Of a stretch of DNA of 64,000 bases, positions 1 to 11,929 are shown one piece after another (the first letter of the stretch is position 1; every line of letters starts with the position of its first letter). The position numbers were made by a program, and so were the translations under genes. The notes below the pieces were generated by a model. The model made no database searches and was not told the DNA's origin. It was given only the letters and a program-made list of their open reading frames with translations. The DNA is from Sabethes cyaneus (lineage: Eukaryota; Arthropoda; Insecta; Diptera; Culicidae). The stretch spans positions 219,481,527 through 219,545,526 of the forward strand of contig NC_071355.1 of NCBI RefSeq assembly GCF_943734655.1, written 5' to 3'.

Positions 1-1737
1 TCTTCCGCAAGCGCCCAATCGCATCAATCTTCACTTCCATAAAAAGTATCCCGACCATGTGGTATCATCGGCTCCAAGGGCTACTGGTTGAGCACCGCTT
101 TTTCGAGCCTTGTACATTGCATTGCCGCACAGAATGGTCCGATCCGAAATGCCTACGCAGAACCAGGTCTTGATGCGGTTTTGTCCGAAGGCTGGCATTG
201 TGTGTGCGCAATGGCATGCCTGGTATGGTGGAATTCCAATGCCACATAATTTTGCTCTCGTTCAGCGAACGAACGGACGAACGACGCTGCTCGCTTGGTT
301 CCAGCTTGGTGTTTGACTGCTGGCTAGCTGAACGTGTTGAGCCTGCTCGGACTTGCAATAATGTAGGTTTTTTTTTCTGCAGTGCATACAGACTCTAGAG
401 TCTAGTTGTGCCCCCCTATGCCGATAACGGGTATCGATGGACGGACAATCAGCAGAGCATTTGCGTCTTTGAATGGGTTACCTATTTGCAATCCATCGGT
501 CATGATTGTTCAACTGAATCGTTCTGGTTCATTTTCTTTTAGGTTAACTTTTAAGTTTCGTTGAACGAGAGGAAATAATTAGTAAAATAATGCAACTAGG
601 GTTTTGAAATAAAAACTACAGTGAGAGTTGCGATTAGTCCCAAAGTTGGTAGCTGACATACTTCACATTTTGATGATACCGTCAGATCCAAATATAGGAA
701 CCGGTAATAAATTTTATGAGTGAGTTTTAGTCATCGTAGATTAGCAATCTTGAGTGGATGGCTGTTCACAATACGGGTAAAAATATCTAAATTTATGTCT
801 GACATTGATTGCTTCCTGTACTTGAAAAGCATTTGTAGATAGTTACATACATACAATAAATTTACTGAAACGTATGGTATTACTGCCCGACCAGACCTTC
901 AAAAAAGGTACACCAGATTATAGTAATTTTCAGGGAACAAATCACGTCTCATTTCTTCTTCATTTATATTTCTAATTATAAATTATTTTCGAATGTTTTT
1001 GTAGAATTCCTTTTATTTCTATTATATTTAAGCGACCTTCATAGATACACGTATTTCGGTTACGACTTGTACCCTTCATCAGTGTGGCAGTCCAGTACTT
1101 TAAGTTGCCACACTTGCAGATTTTTGCTGGATGACTATGGGATATATTGAATGGCTTATTTGCCAAATTGGTTCTGTACTACATACCAAATTGATTTAGT
1201 GGCAACTCAACTTGCTCGTAAATAGAGAACTCTGAGCGCTTGAACATTGAACTGGTACGATAAAAATATCAATCAACGTAGCACACCTTTCGAAAAGCTT
1301 GGTCATCCGAGACACGCTATCCAAATCCGCAAGAATTAGAGCAAAATCCAGGATGTCAGTTAAGTCTAGCATAATCAAAGCAATAATATATATAAATCCG
1401 CTGTCAGTTATACTTCTCAAGCCAATGTGTCTTAAACATGCATGGTAGTGAAAGTTAATTGTTTAACAATAATAACAATGACGATTCTATCAACAAACTC
1501 CAAAAACAAACCACATTGATCAGTGCATTTGTTTTTTTCTGGAGTTTGACGTCATGTCTTGTCGCAATTGGTGGACTTTCGAGTTGACAAACAAATATGA
1601 AAATATTTTGACATTTTATTAATATTTACAATTCTTGGTTCGCCAATATGTACGCTTCACGGTATTCAAGCACCACGGCATGTGCGTACGAGAGGTGCGA
1701 AAATAATCACTATGTAAAATTATTTTGCACATCACTC
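1..1737. other. Noncoding DNA, no gene recognised
   Basis: No reading frame here looks like a protein family I know. The first 400 bases are richer in GC and contain short overlapping ORFs on both strands (for example 65-358 and 110-316) that have no recognisable motif and overlap each other. The rest is AT-rich with many stops. I see no RNA gene or terminal-repeat element in this stretch. Confidence 0.6.
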
Positions 1738-1740
1738 TTA

Positions 1741-2781
1741 GGCGACATCCATTTAGTACGTCACGCAAATTTTGACCAAAATCAACCCCCCTCCCCCCAT
1801 TGTCACATTTGGTCACACATTCATGACCCCCCCCTGAGAAAGTACGTCACGTCAGCGCACCCCCGCCCCCGCCCCCCCTTCACAACAAAAAAATTAAATA
1901 TACGTTCCAGCCTTGTAATATCAAACTATTAATTTAATTCACTTCAATCAATTCAACAAATAATAAAAATGAATTTCAGCAAATAAAAGAAGGAGCATGT
2001 TCGAGCTTATAAGTCATCGATTAATGTTTCGCGCATATCCACGTCCTTTACATCCATCCACCCAAATTCGTCTGATCTATAGAACTATAATTGAAAGAAT
2101 CAGGACTTCCTGCTGACGTCTTGTAGCAACACGCCTTGGAAGAACTTTTCTGACGGATTTTGTCATTTTGTGTATTTTTTGCAATCATTCAACATTACTT
2201 TAGATGCGAAATTTAATCCGCAAGTGGCACAAACTCTATCCTCCGGGAAGCTTTTGAGAGAGGGGCAGTATAGGTTGTACAGAAGAACCTGAAAACCAGC
2301 CGTGGAACTTCGGTATGAGTTTAGGTTCATCGTTTGAGTTCAGCAAGAATATCAAGTGGAAACATTGCCATTGATCTCTGGTAGCACCCCGTAGCCCCTA
2401 AAGAGTTTATGCGACTACAATTTGCGGTTGCAAAAATCTTTTAGGCAGGACGGCACTCAAAGAGTGCTTCAATGGTGTACAGCATATTCTGTAAAGCTTT
2501 AATGGAGAGTTCATACAACAAATATAAATAAGTCCTGTTTACACAAATATGTTAAAAAAATCCATCAGTACGTTAATTTTATAGAAGCCTTCAATAGTTT
2601 TATCTCAAAATGAAGTAGCCTTTTTATAAATCCCCGAATAAATTTTACATTTGAATTTTTTTTTCTTGTGACGTCACATAACTTTATACCCTCCCTCCCC
2701 CCTACGTCACAAATCGTCACGTTTAGGTCAACCCCCCCCCCCCTCCCCCCTATAAGCGTGACGTACTTTATGGATGGCTCC
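1741..2781. mobile_element. MITE-like element, PIF/Harbinger type, TTA target duplication
   Basis: The left end (GGCGACATCCATTTAGTACG) is the inverted complement, with a few mismatches, of the right end (read on the minus strand: GGAGCCATCCATAAAGTACG). Both are followed inward by TCACGC, then C-rich tracts and further ACGTCAC motifs. The element is flanked by TTA at 1738-1740 and 2782-2784. A 3-bp TWA duplication is typical of PIF/Harbinger elements. It is about 1.04 kb long and encodes no transposase, so it would be non-autonomous. A nested composition inside it cannot be excluded. Confidence 0.7.
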
Positions 2782-2830
2782 TTATGAGGTGCAAAATACG
2801 CAATACTAATAAGTCTAATTAAACGCAGTG

Positions 2831-3738
2831 CAGTAATGTTCCGATTTTGTCAGCTTCCGATTTTGTCTATCCCTGATTTTGTCTACCCCCGATTTTATCA
2901 GCTTTTTATTCCGATTTTGTCAGCCAACAAATTTTGCTCAACTTTTGTGCCTTTAAAAATGTTTTATAATACTTTACAGCCTGCTTGAAACTATTCCGAT
3001 TCTATGGGGAGAGTTTATGAATAAAATGAATGCCTTCTTGCGAGGTCAAAATTAGGGTATTTTTATAATAAAAGTTCTATAATTCCTAAACAAGCAAAGA
3101 TAGAGGTATACTATATTCAGCAATTTAGTGTATTTTTACTATATGCAAAACTTTGTAAAACAAGAAAAAGTCATACAACAACTACGAAAACAGCTAACAT
3201 AGAAAAACTGATTTTAACTATTTTTCATTTATGAGAAATAAGATTTTTCTCTCTTTGCTGAAGAGATAGAAGGTTACTGCCTTCAGCAAATTTTTTTGTA
3301 ATAATATGCTGTAAAACTTTGCAGAACACATCCATGTATTATATTGAAACTGAAGAAAAATGAATTTTTTATTACACTTTTAGGGGGATTAATCAAAATT
3401 TGAATTCCGCTGGACGATAGAGCTTTTAATTTTAAGAAACTCTTCCAAAGGTTCCATAAACCTAAAACCAAGTTCTCTCGCTCAAAGCTAATGCGCACCA
3501 AAAACGGTTTTGGACCAGTGTGCTGTGTCCGGTTCATTGAGCTTTCGGTTGACCAATTGAGGGTAAAAAGTTCTAAAAATTAACTTAGAATATAGAATAA
3601 TAGAAGTCTTCGATATTGCAAGGTCTTAAGTCTTGAATTTTGGAAAAAATTTCGGAATTTTTTTTCCTGGTTTTGTCAGTTTCCCCATTTTGTCAGCCCA
3701 AAATTCAACATGGGGCTGACAGAATCGAAACATTGCTG
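2831..3738. mobile_element. MITE-like element with CAGTAATGTT ends
   Basis: The left terminus CAGTAATGTTCCGATTTTGT and the right terminus (minus strand CAGCAATGTTTCGATTCTGT) form inverted repeats of about 24 bp with three mismatches. Just inside both ends, the motif GATTTTGTCAG is repeated several times (2841-2930 and 3671-3725). The right flank is TA and the left flank TG, so a TA target site (Tc1/mariner type) is possible but not proven. There is no coding capacity. Confidence 0.55.
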
Positions 3739-3740
3739 TA

Positions 3741-4369
3741 CTTGTTGCTTCCACAATTTGTCCTGAAGACAATCGAAAATTAACAACATTTTCAATGAGC
3801 GTCCATATATGCGTCATAAATATCCGTGCAAAAGTTAACTTTTTCTTCGATATTAGGAACCTAATAAGCGTAGTTTCAATGACCCTCCCTTACCTAATTT
3901 TATACTCTTTCCCCTTCATGCCTTGTCACACTCTGTTTGGATACTAGCATCTATGAATTTAAAACTTTCTGCCGATTTTGCGCGTTTACTAGTAGTTCTT
4001 AATAGTATACCACATGGTAGCAATTTGAGACCACAGCTATTTTTGACGACGTAGTCCTACGTCTTTCAGGTAGGTAGCTGTTGTAGGACATCATTTCAAA
4101 AAATCTATCCCGAAAAGTGGTCAGGTCTTGGACGCTAATAACAATTTCCGGGTCAATTTTCTATTGTTTTGCACCAATCGATCGGAAAATCTTCCACGCG
4201 TTGAGCCAAATAAATGACGATTTTGATTCTTAAGTGTGCACGGTAAAAAAACTGAAAACAATGAAGCACTCGCTTCGTGAAGGGTTGGATAAGATGTCAT
4301 CAAAGTTTTAACGTGTTTTTAGAAGAAAAAAAAAAGTGACAGAATCTCTTTGTCCGAACAGGTCGAAGA
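3741..4369. other. Noncoding AT-rich stretch
   Basis: Short frames only, with no recognised family. The segment 4,121-4,303 has a 60-codon minus-strand frame without motif support. I see no repeat termini here. Confidence 0.5.
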
Positions 4370-4490
4370 ATTTTTACGACGATTAAACCCAAAACCAAGT
4401 TGAAGTCTTTTGCTTGGGAAGTACACCAGAAAAATCCTCTCTCTTAAGACCACGAAAAACCTACACAAATTTGATATCTGGGTTAGGGAA

Positions 4491-4861
4491 GTACGCCGCT
4501 TAGTTGGTTTCGGGGTACGATGCTGGTCTAATAAGTCAGTCGTCGTATGTTCGAATCTCGGCTAAGCAGTACTGCTAGATAGACACCCCTATTCTGTATT
4601 TCGAACGAACCTTTATTTCGTTCGACTTGTTTCGAACAAGATGTTTTGCCCATTTGATTTTGCTGGCGGAAACTTCGTTCGAAAAAACTTTCGTTCGAAA
4701 TACCAGTCCGTTCGAAATATAGAATAGCGGTGAGAGTCAGTAGGATTGTTGCACTAGCCCCGTAAATGTCCTGTACTCTAATAGCCGGCTATGAAGTCTG
4801 TCGATAAAGAAGGGTCAAGTCTTAGAAAAGACGTTTAAGCCCAAGGCTTTGCTTCGTTACG
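4491..4861 (+). repeat. tRNA-Val-like SINE (copy 1), interrupted by a MITE
   Basis: The head (about 4,510-4,570) folds like a tRNA. It has an anticodon stem and loop around CTGGTCTAATAAGTCAG and a B-box-like GTTCGAATCTC, followed by a body ending near TTTAAGCCCAAGGC. Three other copies in this window share the same order (9,952-10,126 minus; 24,093-24,306 plus; 31,841-32,035 minus). Their anticodon position reads AAC, hence Val-like. The copy is split by the MITE at 4,584-4,732. It is flanked by related 70-95-bp direct repeats beginning GAAGTACACCAG (4,419) and GAAGTGCGCCAG (4,861), so the locus has been duplicated around the insertion. Confidence 0.75.
4584..4732. mobile_element. CACTA-like MITE (copy 1), 3-bp duplication AGA
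   Basis: A 149-bp element starting CACCCCTATTCTGTATTTCG and ending with the inverted counterpart (minus strand CACCGCTATTCTATATTTCG). It is flanked by AGA at 4581-4583 and 4733-4735. It sits inside the SINE, whose other copies lack it, so the boundary is well defined. A second copy with the same ends lies at 59,599-59,707, flanked by AAT on both sides. Ends beginning CAC plus 3-bp duplications fit the EnSpm/CACTA superfamily. Several TTCGTTCGAAA palindromes occur inside. There is no coding capacity. Confidence 0.75.
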
Positions 4862-4961
4862 GAAGTGCGCCAGAAAAAATCACAAGGTCTGCTCGTCTCA
4901 ATAAGACTTCTTAGGACTGCGATAAACCTAGACGAATTTAATATATGTGCTAGGGAAAAGC

Positions 4962-5086
4962 AGCAGAAAAAGTAACCAATTATTTACGGCGCACAGTAAA
5001 AAATAGTGGGCAAAGCACACAAAATGGAGCTAAAGTTTTTGAATGAAGCATTATGTTCCTATGAAAGTAGACTGACTAAATAACTA
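4962..5086. other. Short noncoding stretch
   Basis: About 120 bp of AT-rich sequence between the SINE locus and the next terminal-repeat element. Nothing recognised. Confidence 0.4.
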
Positions 5087-5088
5087 TA

Positions 5089-6034
5089 CAGTACGGTTCC
5101 AACCCCTAAAAATTATTATTTTTTATTTGTTCTTTTCAAGTTATTTAATGATTCCTTTGATGTCATGTGAACCGCCAAATGAGTGTTTAGACGTTTCAAC
5201 CCTTTAAGGACCAGGCTTGGTATAAAAGAACCCTTATTGGTATAAAAAACCCTTCTTGGTATAAAAAACCCTTCGTTTGACAGGAACCATTATGTTATTA
5301 ATCTTCTTAAAAGTGAAACACGAAATTTATTTTTTCACTACAAGCAAATTTGTGAAAGAAGTTATAGCTGTATCTCTTCATAGAAATTAGCTACGGAGCA
5401 TTATTTGTGGACCAACTCTTAAAATTGTTTTTTGTCTCTAAATTATACTGGTCAATTCTTACGTATTCATAGTGTTCTACAAAGTTATTTATTTTACTAA
5501 AATGCACGTTTTAATGGAACATCTTTATATGCTGTTTTCTAAATTTTCCGAGATATTGAGCTTTTTCGGTGAAAAACAGTACTTCTTTGATCTCAAATAT
5601 TTCTCAAGATGGCAAATGGTGGCATATCAAATAACTTACTCATGGAAGTACAACAACCCTTAAAAGCAAGTAGCAGTTGTCTGTATCTGATTATATCCTC
5701 AAAAGTTATTGATTATTAACATAATTAGATTTTCAGGCGTTTTTACAAGCAAATCATTATATTTCGACAACCATAACAGATAAATAGTTACTATATTCGA
5801 CAAAGTTACTTATTTTAGTATGTTCTACAACTTTTATAAAGACATCATATTTTTGGTACGCATTTAAAACTTTTTTTTAAATCACCTTAATGTGTGGAAA
5901 CGTGAGTACCCTAATAATGTAAAAAATAGAACATAATTCATTAGTAAACTTGGAATACTACAGGCAAAAAAAATTTTTTTCAGTTATGTCAGACTAGCAT
6001 TCACGGAAAGGCTGATATAATCGGAACAATACTG
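5089..6034. mobile_element. Candidate Tc1-type MITE, TA-flanked
   Basis: The left end CAGTACGGTTCC and the right end (minus strand CAGTATTGTTCCGATTATAT) are short inverted repeats of about 12 bp with two mismatches. TA flanks both sides (5087-5088 and 6035-6036). The right end resembles the termini of the element at 2,831-3,738, so both probably belong to one family. The element is 946 bp long with no transposase. It contains the 19-20-bp tandem repeat at 5,217-5,275. Confidence 0.45.
5217..5275 (+). repeat. Three-copy 19-20-bp tandem repeat
   Basis: The units TTGGTATAAAAGAACCCTTA, TTGGTATAAAAAACCCTTC and TTGGTATAAAAAACCCTTCG follow each other without spacing. The repeat lies inside a candidate MITE. 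No function is inferred. Confidence 0.85.
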
Positions 6035-6147
6035 TATTCCAAAATTTCAGAGCACTGGTAATGATGCAGCCTTTCGGAGAATTTTTTAAATATGAGCATT
6101 GTGTGACAACTTCCCATATTTTTCCTTCAAAAGTTTCGAAAAACTGT

Positions 6148-6372
6148 TTTCAATCGTGTCCTGTTAGGTATTTGATACAAAGAAAACGTGAATTGGTAAT
6201 ACTTTGTCACGTTATATCTTGGGATTCTAGCAATAAAGAAAGTAACTGTTTTCAGCAAGCTGGATCAGTAGATCAAGTTTTTCAAAAGTTTTCACCAAGT
6301 GGCATTAGTATTCGAGTGAATTCTGTTCTGTTTCAGCACTTATGAATTGAAGTTGGCGCGAATAACGAAAGG
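6148..6372. mobile_element. Decayed piggyBac-type MITE (copy of the 27.4-kb element)
   Basis: The right end CGAATAACGAAAGG followed by TTAA (6373-6376) matches the right end of the intact element at 27,420-27,664. Much of the interior also matches, for example the stretch around CAGCAATAAAGAAAG and CAAGTGGCATTAGTATTCG. The left terminus has diverged beyond certain placement, so the start is approximate. Confidence 0.6.
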
Positions 6373-6376
6373 TTAA

Positions 6377-9300
6377 AATATAATTTTCTTAAAATAATAG
6401 CATTAGTCGGCTTTGTTGCTGATTAACTAAAAGTTTTGGGGAAAAATTGAGCAGAATGACTGAAAGCTATAAAAGTGAACGACCTTTAAACTTTGAATTT
6501 TCTCGAAATCAAACTTATATAAGTGATATCACTTGATTCGGCCTGACTTAACATCGACCATTTGTTAGATGGAGTTAAAATGAGATGAGTTTAAATTTCC
6601 TAAATGCCTGTGCTCTGCATATCCTTTTCATCATCGAAAGTATGTAAAGAATTGCAAGTAACTAACTGATACAAAGTAGCAAATTAGACGTCCAAAATCC
6701 TATTCTCGGATCAGACAGTCGCTAATTCTTCCTCACTTTGAGAGTTACTGCATCACGTAACATGTGCAAATAACGCTGTTTCGTACAAAGCATTAGTTCA
6801 GAATAAACTTTTGAAATACATATGGGTACAATCGGGCAAAAGGAAAGGATGGTCGATCACTTTTTTATAACAATTCACTCTCAGGACATCAAATTAGTCT
6901 ATGTTCAATGTTTAAACAATCAAATTAGTTGAAAACGACAGAGTGTTTTTATTGTAAACGAATAATCCGTGATATGTTAACCGGAAAGACTGTCACTTTT
7001 TTTCTTTGTCACGGTCTTGGGAAACAAAAGCGTGCATACATGTATGTGATTGATTGATTAAATAATTGTTGAAAGTGCTTTATTTGCTTGTTCCAATAGT
7101 GACTTGCTAAATAGGATCTTTTTTCCATGCGAATCGATGCGCAGAAGATTTTCTGATCGATCAGTGCAAAAATATTAAAAACTAACCAGTTTTATTTGCC
7201 CATCAGAGGCGCAAGTTTTGATTTAATTTTTCCCACAATTGATACAAGAAACATGAAAAACAATCGGCTTTCTGCGAACTCAACTGCAGTCTACTGGTTG
7301 AGTCATCGTCATCGTCAAACCTGGCCCCGGCTGGTGTTTGCTGGCAGTGCATCGATCGATGCATTTGTGCAATGCGGCACCTCGATGGATCGACTCAACC
7401 ACGTAGCCTCACTAGTGTAACACGCGCTACATGCTTATGCTAGCATTTAGTTAATCAGCGAAGAATCATTGAAGAGAGTAGCTTTTGGGTCACCCGTTCG
7501 TGGAATGCCGTATTATGAAACTATCAGCGACAAGAAATTCCTTAGCCACTGCTACAACCTAGGCGGTGTGTATGTGTGTGTGTACCTGCTTATTTTTCTT
7601 TCGCTTAGACGCAAGCAAACAAGCGAGATGGAGCGCTCACCGCGAGCACCCGATGAAACTCACACTGTCGATGGATTTAAATACATGCTTCGCTTCTGGT
7701 AGACTATTTAAATTGAAAGTTAATAATGTTGTTTTGTGAATATCTCTAATCCCCGCGTACAGTGAGCAGGCTTCAACTCAGCGGACAAACTACTTGTTGC
7801 GGCCTGCCATTTGACCCTCTATCAATAATTGGCATTCACTGGATTTCTTCTGGGCATCGTGGGGCATAGGGTGTATGTTAAGGTTAAGATAACCCTAGTG
7901 AAGGTAGTAACTTACCATGGTGTTGGAGCGGTGTAACTTTCACATGCGAAAAATCAGTTTTTATTTTCAATATAATCCACAAAGTTTGAGATAGTCGGAA
8001 TTGCATCTAAGTTCTATTTACACTCGAGCGATTTTTTTTCTATTTACGCGCACTTTAGTATTGATGGTTAGTTTTAACGTAATTGTTGTTTCGTATAAAC
8101 TATGTTGTCAGATTAAGGAAACAATTTTATGGTCTTCGTCTTTCCTACTTTTGTAACTATTCCACGCTCAGTGTGAACGGCACTAAACTGTGTGTATACT
8201 TGCACTGAGCTTTGATGTTTTCACATGTTTCATTCAATCAACTGCAACTTATCGCCTGGTTAGTAGCATGTTTCATTACTACATATAATATTAATACCTT
8301 TTTTCATTGCACTCTTTCTCTCTGGTCGCTTGTTTTTTTGCTTCAAAACTCTGTTGTAACTAAGGTCACTTGAAGCATTTCATTGTAAACTAATCTTATA
8401 TTTCGTGACTCCTTCCTCTTCCGTTAACTTGTTTTTAAATATATACACTGGATTCGAATTTACGATCCGAAAACAAACATACAAATTTCTTCTGTTTCGC
8501 TTTGATATCTATAAATATTTATATCCACGTATTGTTATACATTTCACACTATTGAATTCGATTGGTGAAATTCCGTCGCAACATTTGGACATTTCACTCG
8601 GGGCAAGGGTTTCACACACTGAACGAGGTTTGAATTTGCTTTTCAACACCAGGCAAGTCAGCTCCAAAACTGTCCCATCTAGTCAGCGGTGCTACACTCT
8701 GGGCTTCAAAAAATCGCGCTTCGCTAGACAAAATAATGCAACGTGATTGCACTGCAATTGCAAGTCACATTCGTTGCACCTTGAGAAGGGAGAACTAGGC
8801 AAAATAGCTTTACTCCTGCCTCTCACTCACAAGTTCCTCACTGTGGTATAGCAGTTTTTCCAGAAGCTCTCCGAAAAATAACACTAACAGTAAAGGGGTG
8901 GAGGAGCCACCATTGAAACACACAAAATCACACACGGGCTAGCTGTCCGCACGGAGACTGTCCGGATCAACACTGCAGCTCGAACAAGTTTCTCTTGCAA
9001 ACTGAAAGCACAGATAGAAAAAAATATGCTTTGTACAAACTAAAACCACGTTTACACTACTACAAATGGACGCTGCAATGCCCAATACTCCGCCATTCGT
9101 GAGATTACCATGAACATGCAATTTTAGTAGTGTGAGAGAAACATGCTGCTGGAAAATACAACACTGCTATGTGAACTGAAGTAGCGCAAATGGCAAGCCG
9201 CGCCAAGTCGTTTGGGGTTGTGATATTGCTTTGGAACTTGGACGGCCACTCAGAAAGATACGTACAGTGAGTTGCCAACTTTTATTCCCTGCCTTTATAA

Positions 9301-9943
9301 CACACCGGGTTGCTTACAAATTATAGAACAAAAGCGTGGTTAAATTATGATTCAGCTAGCAATCGAAGATTACCGAATAAAAATCAACCACTCACTGTAC
9401 CCGTTGCTGGATGCCTTTTCAAAAATTCCAGCGCAAGGCAGAGTAAAAACCGACCAGAAGTAGCAACATGCTTGATACTCGTTTCTGTGCTCGGTGTGTT
9501 CCTTCTTCCTCACGTTCGGAAAAGTTATCACACTCTCTTTCGCACCAGAGCAGAGTAGAGTGGATGAATGGTGCGGTGCGTACATCGATTCCATTTTCAA
9601 CTCCACCTGGCGAAGCGAGCTGGAAAGCAACTTCCAATGGGAGAAACAAAGAGAAAACACGATCATTTGATACCGGAGGGTATCACATGAAGGTACCGAA
9701 AGAATGCTTCCTATAAGAAGATCGTGCCATTCCGCGCACGGACTGCAAAAATAAAAATTTGAAATCATCATGCCGAGACCCGGCCAAGGATAGGATTATA
9801 TTAAAATTGCCAAATAGAGACAGAGGGCCTAGTGGAAGTTGAGAATTTATAAACTTTCATAAAATGGTGATAGAATGCAATATTTCCTTATAATGAAAAA
9901 TAGACTCCGAAACTGCTCAATGTCTACGTGTCTAATCAGATTG
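6377..9943. other. Long noncoding block without recognised genes
   Basis: AT-rich DNA with two islands of higher GC (about 7,180-7,680 and 8,560-9,620) that carry small ORFs on both strands. None shows a known domain, and the longest (9,370-9,771 minus, 133 codons) overlaps other frames on both strands. The islands could be unique host sequence such as intronic or upstream regulatory DNA, but I cannot support a gene. Confidence 0.5.
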
Positions 9944-9951
9944 TGATTATA

Positions 9952-10126
9952 TAGCAAAGCAAAGCCATAAGTATAAACGTCTTGTTGAGAACTTGACCCT
10001 TCTTTATCGACAGGGGCTAATGCAGCGATCATACTGACTCTATAGCAGCACCTCCCAGCCGAGATTCGAACATACGACGACTGGCTTGTTAGGCCAGCAT
10101 CGTACTCCGAAGCTAACTAGGCGGGT
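9952..10126 (-). repeat. tRNA-Val-like SINE (copy 2), internally deleted
   Basis: On the minus strand the copy begins with the tRNA-like head (CTGGCCTAACAAGCCAG anticodon arm, GTTCGAATCTC B-box) and ends near the GGCTTTGCTTTGC tail. Compared with the copies at 24.1 and 31.8 kb it lacks the middle segment containing the CTGTACTCTAATAGCCGG motif. The 8-bp direct repeats TGATTATA at 9944-9951 and 10127-10134 look like the target-site duplication. Confidence 0.8.
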
Positions 10127-10134
10127 TGATTATA

Positions 10135-11365
10135 CAGTAGTATAGCAGTAGTGGTAATAGACAGATAAACCATATGGACCTAAGCAAATTTAAGTATTTT
10201 ATAGTTTTATTTTCTAGAGGACTATAATGGTGCAGGAGCCAGCAATAAGGCCTAATAACCCGAGTATTTTTGAAAGTGATGAAGTAATGTGAGATTGTTG
10301 ATAAAAATACGTATTTTTAATTTGGATATTAAAACCAGTGAAAGAAGATTGCATTACTTTTGAGTAACAATTTCTTACTTTTTTGCATCAGACAACAACA
10401 CACCAAACATTTTTGTTGAATAACAGCTTATCAAGCGATTTGTACCTGGTAATTAGCTGTACAATGGATGAACAAGCTATTATTTAACAAAAATGTTTTT
10501 TGGGAATGCACTATGGGAAAAGCAGCCCAAAACACGGACGCAATTAAAATACTGTTTGAAGAATGATAAAATATAACTGATCTTGTGTAAAATTTTCCGA
10601 AGAATTACGTGAAGACCATCCCTTCCGTTGTTGTTATCGAAAAGTGCCTCATTTTACTCATTTTTCCGATTTTTAAAATTTTTTTACCCTTATTGGACTA
10701 CACCAAGCTAGATTTTCAGAAAACAAAATTTAGAAAGTGCATTTGCAGAAAACAAAACTTAGAGCACATTAATTTGTTTGGTTGACTTCCCATTACCAAA
10801 CCGGCCATGCCAAATAGAAACTCGAGTGATAAGTTATCCTAATCCGTGCATGCCCGACAAAATTCGGAACGTTTGATCAGCTTACACTAGGGGGGGATCT
10901 AGCTGTCAAGAATTGTGAAACTCACACGTCAAGAGGCAGGCCAGGCAGGTGACCATGATTTCATATGCCGCTCTTGCCACTTTTTGTTTTCCGATCTGAT
11001 GCTCCTGCCATCATAGCTTCTAAAAGGTTACTTATTTTATTTATGCTAGAAAAGGAAATGAATGCATTACCGGCATCAAAATAAATCAAACTAACATTGC
11101 GCTGCATATTTAGAATGTGAGTTAAATGGAGTAGAAAAGAATAGAGTTGCGAGTCCCCTGGTTCGCAGTCAATCGTAAGCTGTTTGGCAGGACGTCGTGG
11201 ACGAACAACATCTGCATAAACGCACACATGCAAGGCATTTGACAGCAATAAATCCCCCCTGGTTTACACCAACCGAAATAAATGACAACTTTCGCAATAG
11301 GCCACTAAAACTACTAAACAAAATTTATAGGACAAGACTGCACACATTTTCCGGGGCGTGAACGA
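10135..11365. other. Noncoding stretch
   Basis: No family is recognised. The ORF at 10,961-11,248 (minus, 95 codons) has no identifiable motif. The sequence is AT-rich except at about 10,880-11,250. Confidence 0.5.
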
Positions 11366-11497
11366 CTTCCCACTAATCTCACTACTCACTATTCATTTTG
11401 CATTACTCCCTTATCACTTTCTCACTACTCGCTTCTCATTACTAACTACTCACTCTTCTTTACTTACTTCTCATTGCTCACTTCTCATTACCTAAGT
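11366..11497 (+). repeat. Degenerate CTCACTACTCA-type tandem repeat
   Basis: About 130 bp built of imperfect units such as CTCACTACTCA, CTTCTCATTACT and CTTCTCATTGCTCA. It looks like an old low-complexity minisatellite. Confidence 0.7.
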
Positions 11498-11929
11498 CAT
11501 GCTGCTTACGCTCTGCTGCTTCTAATGCTCATAGTTATTACTAATTTTATCCAACTCATATCTCATCACATATTTTTCACTTTTTCCAAATTAAAATCTA
11601 CTATTTTTATTTATTCGCGACAGATACGTATTTCACCTACGGCTCGCAGGCTTCATAAAAAAAAATCAAAAATTTCTCATATTTTACCCAATTGCTAATG
11701 TCCGCTTTTTGAGATTTTGGACCACTGTGCAGAGTTATCAATTATTTGGCAGCAGCCTTGAAGAAAATAGGTAAGCAACTGCGTTGGATACTTTGTTCGT
11801 AGTGCCAGCTCCACGTTGGAGCGAAGAAGCTGGACATCGTTAGATACATCTCCCTGCAGGAGAAAAGCAAGAGTGTCAAATGGAAATTTGCTTCCTCAGT
11901 GTCGCGCCTTGGACTAAACTAAAAGGTCG

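Noticed and set aside
9370..9771. A 133-codon minus-strand ORF
   Set aside because: No recognisable motif, and it overlaps similar-length frames on both strands. Likely chance in a GC-richer segment.
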